A stretch of 64,000 bases of DNA from JAGWAJ01 sp965215155 (GTDB taxonomy: Bacteria > Acidobacteriota > Vicinamibacteria > Vicinamibacterales > UBA8438). Location: assembly GCA_965215155.1 (NCBI GenBank), contig CBDCCY010000001.1, forward strand, positions 124,001-188,000, given 5' to 3'. This document shows, piece after piece, positions 58,710 to 64,000 of the stretch. The position numbers were made by a program, and so were the translations under genes. Position 1 is the stretch's first letter. The number at the start of each line of letters is the position of its first letter. The notes under the pieces are model-generated. The model did no database searches, had not been told where the DNA came from, and saw nothing but the letters and a program-made list of their open reading frames with translations.

Positions 58710-60233
58710 ATGCCACCGAGAGGCTCACTGCTCGTCGTCGGCGTTGCCGTCTTGGCGTTCGCCCTCGCGCCGCCGGCGCCCGCGGCGCCTGCCCAGGACG
58801 AGCGCGAGACGCGCCATGGGGAGCGCCACCGTGTGCCGGCCGAGTTCATGAGCTATCTCGGCGCAGAGTGGCTCGAGCGGGCCGAGCGGATCGAAGAGGA
58901 GCAGCCCGAGCGCGTGCTCGACGCCATGGGCCTCCGCCCCGGCGACGTCGTGGCGGACGTCGGCTGCGGTTCCGGCTACTACGCGCGGCGGATGGCGCGC
59001 CGCGTGCAGCCGGGGGGGACCGTTTACTGCGAGGACATCCAGCCCGAGATGCTCGACATCATGCGCGGCCACGCCGCCCGGGAGGGAGTTCGCGGCATCG
59101 AGGCGGTGCTCGGCACTCCCACCGACCCGCGGCTGCCGGCCGGTGCCATCGACTGGATCGTCATCGCCGACGTCTACCACGAGATGTCCGACCCCGAGCC
59201 CATGCTCGCCGGCATCCGCCGGGCGCTCGCGCCGGGAGGCCGGGTCGCCCTCCTCGAGTACCGCGTCGAGGACGGCACCGGCGATCACATCAAGGCCGAC
59301 CACACGATGTCGGTCCGCCAGGTGCTCGCCGAGTGGCGCGCGGCCGGCTTCGAGCTCGAGGCGCTGCACGACTTCCTGCCCGGACAGCACCTCTTCTTCC
59401 TGCGCGCCGCGGCGGGCGGCGTTGCCGCGGGCGGAGATGGCGCTGCCGCGGGCGGAGATGGCGCTGCCGCGGGCGGAGATGGCGCTGCCGCGGGCGGAGA
59501 TGGCGCTGCCGCGGGCGGAGATGGCGCTGCCGCGGGCGGCGGGACGGCGGACGGCGGTGGCACGGGGGGGCCGCGGTCGCCGGCCCTCGCCGACCACGAC
59601 CTGTTGGCGGCGCTCGATGCGGGGTTGGTCGAGGCAGAGGCCATGGGAGCCGGCGCCGCCGCCGTCACGGTGCGGATCCGACGCACCGGGCATGCGCCCA
59701 TCGTCGTGACGTCGCCCGTGGGCACCTACTTCGCGGCCGGCGGCGGGGCGCGCGACATGATCGCCCGGCGCGACGGGTGGATCGTCCTCGACGACGGCGA
59801 GTGGCGCGACTGGACGCTGCGCTCGGTCGGCCGCCGGCCCGGCCGGCCGGCGCCCGCGCCGGGCTCCCCGCTGCGGATCCAGCCGCCGTCGACCGCGCCG
59901 CACCTCGAGGCGCTGCTCTACGCGATTCAGGTCGGCACCTACACCGTGGCGGATTCGCCCATCCTCTATCCTCCGCGGACGCAGGTCGTCGAGGAAGCCG
60001 CGGTCTGGATCGCGGACGGCGACCACGACTACGCGACCCTTGCGCCCGACATCGCCGGCCCGCGGATCCCCGCGCAGTACGCGGCCGCCTTCGCGCTCGT
60101 GTTCCTGGACGAGGCGGGCATCGACGTCCGGAGCCGCCGCATCTGGGAGGACCGCCGGGAGGTCTTCGAGGTGCTGCGCGATCGCGGGCTGAACGTCTGG
60201 TATCAGCTCAAGACGATGCGGAGCCGGCGGTAG
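58710..60233 (+). CDS. Exported methyltransferase-like protein with Gly-Ala repeat and unknown C-terminal domain
   Basis: A 507-residue protein. A signal peptide (LLVVGVAVLAFALAPPAPAAPA) is followed by a class I SAM-dependent methyltransferase domain (about 55-235) with motif I VVADVGCGSGYYARRMA (GCGSG 85-89), the acidic CEDIQPEML and the late motif GRVALLEYRVED. A minisatellite-coded Ala/Gly/Asp linker (about 238-280) separates it from an unrecognised domain (290-507). An exported methyltransferase is odd because SAM is cytosolic, although such proteins recur in acidobacteria and proteobacteria; it may be a scaffold or lack activity. ATG at 58710 is used as it begins the signal peptide. Confidence 0.75.
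   Translation: MPPRGSLLVVGVAVLAFALAPPAPAAPAQDERETRHGERHRVPAEFMSYLGAEWLERAERIEEEQPERVLDAMGLRPGDVVADVGCGSGYYARRMARRVQPGGTVYCEDIQPEMLDIMRGHAAREGVRGIEAVLGTPTDPRLPAGAIDWIVIADVYHEMSDPEPMLAGIRRALAPGGRVALLEYRVEDGTGDHIKADHTMSVRQVLAEWRAAGFELEALHDFLPGQHLFFLRAAAGGVAAGGDGAAAGGDGAAAGGDGAAAGGDGAAAGGDGAAAGGGTADGGGTGGPRSPALADHDLLAALDAGLVEAEAMGAGAAAVTVRIRRTGHAPIVVTSPVGTYFAAGGGARDMIARRDGWIVLDDGEWRDWTLRSVGRRPGRPAPAPGSPLRIQPPSTAPHLEALLYAIQVGTYTVADSPILYPPRTQVVEEAAVWIADGDHDYATLAPDIAGPRIPAQYAAAFALVFLDEAGIDVRSRRIWEDRREVFEVLRDRGLNVWYQLKTMRSRR
59424..59539 (+). repeat. In-frame 21-bp minisatellite, five units plus a partial
   Basis: Five identical 21-bp units (59424-59528) begin GCCGCGGGCGGAGATGGC, followed by half a unit to 59539. 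Each codes AAGGDGA. The perfect identity implies recent slippage or copy-number variation, and the 21-bp length keeps the reading frame at any copy number. Confidence 0.95.
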
Positions 60234-60254
60234 TCGTCCCCGACGGCGTCCCGG

Positions 60255-61922
60255 TCAGTCGCCCAGCCCGAACGTGTAGACCGTGTTGCCCACGGTCATC
60301 GTGACGTACTGCTGCCCGTCCACCGCGTAGGTCATCGGGTTCGCGTTCACCGGCCCGCCGAGCGGGATGTACCAGAGCTGCTCGCCCGTCTCCGCGTCGA
60401 GGGCGAAGAACGACCCGTCGACGGTTGCGCTGAAGACGACGTCGCCGGCCGTCGACAGCACGCCGGACCGCGCCCGCGGCTGCATCGGGAACTCCCAGCG
60501 GATGTCGCCGGTCGCCGGATCGATGGCCCGGATGGCGCTCTGGTAGGTGTCCATCGGCGCCGCCTGCTGCACGCCGCCCCCGGTGTAGGTCTCGCCCTCG
60601 CGGTACTCCTCGTCGCGAATGAAGAACGAGCCCTCGCCGTCGAACGCGTTCACGTAGAGCAGCCCCGTGCGCGGGCTGTAGGAGGGCGACCACCAGTTGG
60701 TGGCCCCGCCCGCGGTCGGCGCGACCACCACGCCTTCGGGGGTCGGGAAGGTGTCCGGGCGGCGGATCGGCCGTCCGTTCTCGTCGAGTCCCTCCGCCCA
60801 GGTCTGCAGCGCGAACGGCTCGCCGAGCAGGAACTCGCCGGTCTCCCGGTCGAGGGTGTAGTAGAACGCGTTGCGGTTGGCCCAGAGCATCGCCTTCCGC
60901 GGCGCGCCGTCGAACGTGATGTCGGCCAGCACCGGGATCTGGATCGCGTCCCAGTCGTGGACGTCGTGCGGCGTGAACTGGAAGTACCACTTCAGCTCGC
61001 CGGTGTCGCCGTCGAGGGCGAGGACGCTGTCGGCGTAGAGGTTGTCGCCGAGTCGCACGTCGCCGTTCCAGTCGGGACCGGGGTTGCCGGTTCCCCAGTA
61101 GACCAGGTTCAGCTCCGGGTCGTAGGAGCCCGTGATCCAGGTCGGCGAGCCGCCGGTCCGCCACGAGTCGCCGGCCCAGGTGCGGTTGTCCGGATGGTCG
61201 GGCCCGGGGATGGTGTAGGTGCGCCAGACGCGCTCGCCGCTCTCGGCGTCGTAGGAGTCCAGGAAGCCGCGGATCCCGAACTCGCCGCCCGCGATGCCGG
61301 TGACGACGCGGTCCTTGACGACCAGCGGCGCGGCGGTCTTGCTGTAGCCGCCGCGGTAGTCGGCCACCTCCCGGTCCCAGACCAGGTTGCCGGTGCGCGC
61401 GTCGAGGGCGACCAGGTGGGCGTCGAGAGTGCTCATGTAGAGCGTCTCGCCCAGGATGGCCACGCCGCGGTTGTTGCGCCCGCAGCAGATGCGCAGGTCG
61501 TCCGGCAGGGGATGCTCGTAGCGCCAGTAGGGCCGCCCCGTGGTCGCGTCGACCGCCGTCACGTTGCTGGGCGACTCGGTGATGAACATGACGCCGTCGA
61601 CCACCAGCGGCGTGGTCTCGGCGCGGTCGAGCTGGCGGATGGAGTAGGCCCACTTCAGCTTCAGGTCCGCGACGGAATCGCGATCCACCTGGTCGAGACG
61701 GCTGAAGCGCTTGCTGTCCAGGGTGCCGGAGTACATCAGCCAGTTGTGCGGCTCGTCGGCGGCGCCCACGAGCCGCTCCCACGTGACCGGGGAGAACTCG
61801 CCGAGGCCCGCGTTCGCCACCGCGGGCGATTCCTGCGCGGGCGATTCCTGCGCGGATGCGGGGGGCTCCGGGAGGAGGACTACGAACGCGGCGGCGACGG
61901 CAAGCGTTGCGAGCCGATGCAT
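60255..61922 (-). CDS. PQQ-dependent alcohol dehydrogenase (XoxF/ExaA-like)
   Basis: A 555-residue exported quinoprotein. The signal peptide (LATLAVAAAFVVLLPEPPASA) is followed by a short QESPA duplication. Propeller blades carry tryptophan-docking motifs (LDSKRFSRLDQVDRDSV, GEEFGIRGFL-like and GELKWYFQFTPHDVHDWD). The adjacent Cys pair ICCGRNNRG is the disulfide ring that sits over PQQ in alcohol dehydrogenases, and HDVHDWDA holds the active-site Asp region. At this length it has no cytochrome c domain, so electrons must leave to a separate cytochrome. GAGGAGG precedes the start. It lies 104 bases downstream of another propeller gene on the same strand. Confidence 0.9.
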   Translation of the reverse strand: MHRLATLAVAAAFVVLLPEPPASAQESPAQESPAVANAGLGEFSPVTWERLVGAADEPHNWLMYSGTLDSKRFSRLDQVDRDSVADLKLKWAYSIRQLDRAETTPLVVDGVMFITESPSNVTAVDATTGRPYWRYEHPLPDDLRICCGRNNRGVAILGETLYMSTLDAHLVALDARTGNLVWDREVADYRGGYSKTAAPLVVKDRVVTGIAGGEFGIRGFLDSYDAESGERVWRTYTIPGPDHPDNRTWAGDSWRTGGSPTWITGSYDPELNLVYWGTGNPGPDWNGDVRLGDNLYADSVLALDGDTGELKWYFQFTPHDVHDWDAIQIPVLADITFDGAPRKAMLWANRNAFYYTLDRETGEFLLGEPFALQTWAEGLDENGRPIRRPDTFPTPEGVVVAPTAGGATNWWSPSYSPRTGLLYVNAFDGEGSFFIRDEEYREGETYTGGGVQQAAPMDTYQSAIRAIDPATGDIRWEFPMQPRARSGVLSTAGDVVFSATVDGSFFALDAETGEQLWYIPLGGPVNANPMTYAVDGQQYVTMTVGNTVYTFGLGD

Positions 61923-61958
61923 GACGGACTCCTCCTCAACCCGGGCGCGGGCGAACGG

Positions 61959-61982
61959 TCTCGTTCTCGTTCTCGCTCTCGT
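61959..61982. repeat. Four tandem hexamers in the leader of the PQQ dehydrogenase
   Basis: Four copies of TCTCGT, one with a single change, run from 61959 to 61982, 37 bases before the start codon of the minus-strand dehydrogenase. Length variation here could alter the leader, but no function is shown. Confidence 0.7.
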
Positions 61983-62026
61983 TCCGGTCCTCGGTGTCGG
62001 TGCCTGGCGCGGGTGTCGCTGCGCGC

Positions 62027-63478
62027 CTACCGGTCGCCCGACGTGTCGGTGATCCGCCACAGGTGCGAGCGCGTGCGGATGAACAGGTTGCCCCGCGCGA
62101 TGGCCGGGCTCGACATCGCCACCTCGTCCAGCGAGTTCGTGGCCACGAGCCGGAACCGGTCGTTGCTGTCGAGGACGTAGGTGTCGCCCTCCTCGCTCAG
62201 CACGAAGACCATTCCGTTGTACGCCCACGGCGAGGCGGTGAAGCCGCCGGTGCCGCGCGCCACGCGCCGGCGCACCTCCTGCTGCTGGATCTGCTGCTCG
62301 GTGAAGTAGAGCTCCTCGCCGCTCCGGGCGTCGTGCACCGTGAAGAAGCCGCGGTCGAGGAGCGTGAAGTAGTAGTCGCCGTAGACGAGCGGCGTCGGGT
62401 GGTAGGGCCCGGCGGTGTCCTGGTACCAGGCGACGAACTCGCTGCTCGTCTCGTCGTCCGCCAGGCTGATGTCGCCCTCCGCGCCCGGCCGAATCGCATA
62501 GACCGGCCGCACCGCGTCGCCGACGTAGCCCGACATGACGTAGAGCAGCCCGTGCGCGCTGAACGGCTGCGGGATGGTGATGGAGTTCATGCCGCGGAAG
62601 CTCCACAGCTCGCTGCCATCGAGTCCGTACGAGCGCACCAGGTTGCTGCCGACGGTGATGAGCTCGGTGCGCTCGTCGTTCTGCCAGATGTAGGGCGTGG
62701 CCCAGTTCGTGCCCTCGTCGCGGTCGACGCGCCAGCGCTCCTCCCCGGTCGCGGTGTCGAGGGCCACCAGGAACGAGTAGTCGTCGTTGTCGTTGACGAT
62801 GTACAGCGTGTCCTCGTGCAGCACGGGAGAAGCGGCCGGCCCCCAGCCGAGGCGCGTCTCCGCCGGGTCGAAGCGCTTCTGCCACAAGAGCTGCCCGTCG
62901 CGGTCGAGGGCGTAGACGCCGACGTTCCCGAAGTAGGCGTAGACCCGCTCGCCGTCGGTCACCGGCGTCGACGACGCGTAGGTGTTCTTCAGGTGCCGGT
63001 CGAAGTCGGGCTCGCCGGCGTGCACCTCGGTCGTCCACAGGATCTCGCCGCTCTCGAAGTCGATGGCCGCCACCAGCCAGTGGTGGAGGTTGATGGAGCG
63101 CTCCAGCAGGTCGCCTTCCTCGGGCTCGGGGAACCGGTCGTCGTCGAACGTCTCGGGCGAGCCGTAGGGGAAGTACAGCCCCATGCGGGGTTCCTCCTCC
63201 TCCCCGTCGCTGACGACGGTGGTCAGGAAGATGCGGTCGTCCCAGATGACCGGCGACGACCAGCCGAGCCCGCCGATCGCCGTCTTCCAGACGACGTTCT
63301 CCGTGGTGCTCCAGGTGAGCGGCAGCCGCGGGTCGTCGCTGACCGCGGGCAGCGCGTCGGCGCCGCGGAACGAGGGCCAGTTCTCCGAGCCGGCCGACAG
63401 GCCCGGCGCGGCGGCCAGAACGAGCACGAGCGCCGCCAGGACGGGCGCGGCAAGCGAGCGGGGGCGAATGTGACGCAT
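62027..63478 (-). CDS. Exported PQQ-like beta-propeller protein (BamB/quinoprotein type)
   Basis: A 483-residue exported protein (signal peptide AAPVLAALVLVLAAAPGLSA). It opens with ENWPSFRGADALPAVSDDP, the usual start of 'PQQ-binding-like' propellers of planctomycetes and acidobacteria, and has repeated blades such as VVWKTAIGGLGWSSPVIWDD, FESGEILWTTEVHAG, TATGEERWRVDRDEGTNW and NDRFRLVATNSLDEVAMSS. No Cys ring or catalytic Asp region of true PQQ dehydrogenases is seen, so it is more likely a binding propeller. ATG at 63478 has GGGAG 7 bases upstream. It precedes the PQQ dehydrogenase on the same strand. Confidence 0.82.
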   Translation of the reverse strand: MRHIRPRSLAAPVLAALVLVLAAAPGLSAGSENWPSFRGADALPAVSDDPRLPLTWSTTENVVWKTAIGGLGWSSPVIWDDRIFLTTVVSDGEEEEPRMGLYFPYGSPETFDDDRFPEPEEGDLLERSINLHHWLVAAIDFESGEILWTTEVHAGEPDFDRHLKNTYASSTPVTDGERVYAYFGNVGVYALDRDGQLLWQKRFDPAETRLGWGPAASPVLHEDTLYIVNDNDDYSFLVALDTATGEERWRVDRDEGTNWATPYIWQNDERTELITVGSNLVRSYGLDGSELWSFRGMNSITIPQPFSAHGLLYVMSGYVGDAVRPVYAIRPGAEGDISLADDETSSEFVAWYQDTAGPYHPTPLVYGDYYFTLLDRGFFTVHDARSGEELYFTEQQIQQQEVRRRVARGTGGFTASPWAYNGMVFVLSEEGDTYVLDSNDRFRLVATNSLDEVAMSSPAIARGNLFIRTRSHLWRITDTSGDR

Positions 63479-63963
63479 CGGGATCTCCCTGTTGGTGTCG
63501 GTGCGGACCCGCAATTATACGTGCCCCGGCAGCTCGCCGGCAGCCGCTGCACATGCCGGCCATCGGTCTCGATCAGCCGATGGACCTCGCGGAGGACGCA
63601 GTACCCGCTGCACCTCGTCGAGCACGATCCAGTCGTCGTGTCGGGACGGGATCCCGTCGTGGCGCCGCAAGATGCGGAAGTCGGCGAACCGCGGGATGCG
63701 GCCTGCCTGCCTTGCAGGGCGCGGTGTCCGAGGCGTGCGCATTCCATGTACGGAGCCGATCTCTCCATGTATAGGTTCCGGAGGCCCGCCGGCCAGTCGT
63801 CTGCACGGCCGTTGCCACGTTTTCAAGCGATGTCAGGGGCTATGGCCTCGGGTAGCGGATGGAACGGCCCTTGCTGTTCGGTCCTGCGGCCGGCGCCCAT
63901 GCTCGCCCCGGAGGGCGGTTCGGCCACCGCAGCCAGGGGCGTCCGCTTCGTGAGGGGGTTCAG
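63479..63963. other. Right-end intergenic stretch
   Basis: Besides the decayed ATPase fragment at about 63545-63710, I see no gene. Near 63744-63782 the sequence TCCATGTA occurs twice about 23 bases apart, a short direct repeat of unknown meaning that could be part of the promoter for the gene starting at 63964. Confidence 0.35.
63545..63710 (-). pseudogene. Decayed fragment of a DUF4143-type AAA ATPase
   Basis: On the minus strand one frame reads RHDDWIVLDEVQRV (ending 63602), the Walker B/DEVQ segment of the AAA_14/DUF4143 ATPases. It continues in another frame as LREVHRLIETDGRH (63600-63560), which is the following helix. Intact relatives read DEVQRVPxLLxEVHRLIE in one frame, so a frameshift near 63600 and loss of both ends are evident. 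DUF4143 ATPases are often found near toxin-antitoxin genes and decay readily. Confidence 0.6.
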
Positions 63964-64000
63964 ATGAATCGTGCCACCGCGGCTACGGTCGCCGTCGTCA
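63964..64000 (+). CDS. Start of a gene cut by the right window edge
   Basis: ATG at 63964 is preceded by GAGGGGG, and the twelve visible residues MNRATAATVAVV suggest the beginning of a signal peptide. The gene continues outside the window, so no identity can be given. Confidence 0.4.
   Translation, partial: MNRATAATVAVV

Noticed and set aside
59424..59539. CRISPR array
   Set aside because: The 21-bp units are directly adjacent without spacers, lie in a reading frame and code a linker.

Overview
The window is about 70 % G+C (judged by eye) and carries bacterial genes on both strands. The gene content points to an acidobacterium, most likely of the Vicinamibacteria (subgroup 6) type. The signs are three secreted DUF1587/1595/1592/1588/1585 cytochromes each paired with a Tat-exported DUF1552 protein, an Oar-like TonB receptor with a carboxypeptidase-regulatory N-terminus, several PQQ-type quinoproteins, PadR plus ABC ATPase, and many secreted peptidases and family-unknown exported proteins. 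This placement is inference from gene families; there is no rRNA gene in the window.

Layout. 1-4.7 kb: end of a molybdenum-hydroxylase FAD subunit, a membrane cytochrome b, a FolM-like reductase, an MNT/HEPN toxin-antitoxin-like pair and a secreted protein. 4.7-14.5 kb: secreted S9 and M49 peptidases, an NHL-repeat protein, and a copper-monooxygenase-like cytochrome whose stop codon is the exact landing site of an IS630-family element (11211-12368). 14.5-17.9 kb: a small accessory patch with a frameshifted DUF222/HNH endonuclease and an AbrB/coiled-coil/winged-helix-like fusion of lower G+C. 18-22.5 kb: a Tat-exported class V aminotransferase and the TonB receptor.

22.7-28.2 kb, 38.6-46.6 kb and 49.8-53.8 kb hold the most striking content: three paralogous operons of a two-heme-motif secreted cytochrome followed, with a 4-base ATGA overlap, by a Tat-signal DUF1552 protein. 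Operon 1 continues into a secreted ankyrin-repeat protein. Operon 2 diverges from a paralogous ankyrin gene that is itself coupled by ATGA overlap to a cytochrome/beta-propeller gene. Operon 3 lies beside an endonuclease-less group II intron (about 47551-49544, minus strand). The three operons have TTGACA-type promoter candidates at similar distances upstream. This cytochrome/DUF1552/ankyrin module is the best candidate here for an undescribed system; its chemistry is unknown, but everything points to an exported redox function.

28.5-38.5 kb: VOC protein, PadR regulator with an orphan ABC ATPase, a PQQ dehydrogenase with a NIPSNAP protein, a GT87-like/GT2 glycosyltransferase pair, a DUF547 operon and a VapBC module. 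54-64 kb: an AHSA1 protein, a large M14 peptidase, membrane proteins, a secreted methyltransferase-like protein with a 21-bp minisatellite in its reading frame, two further PQQ-propeller proteins, a decayed DUF4143-type ATPase, and the first codons of a new gene at the right edge.
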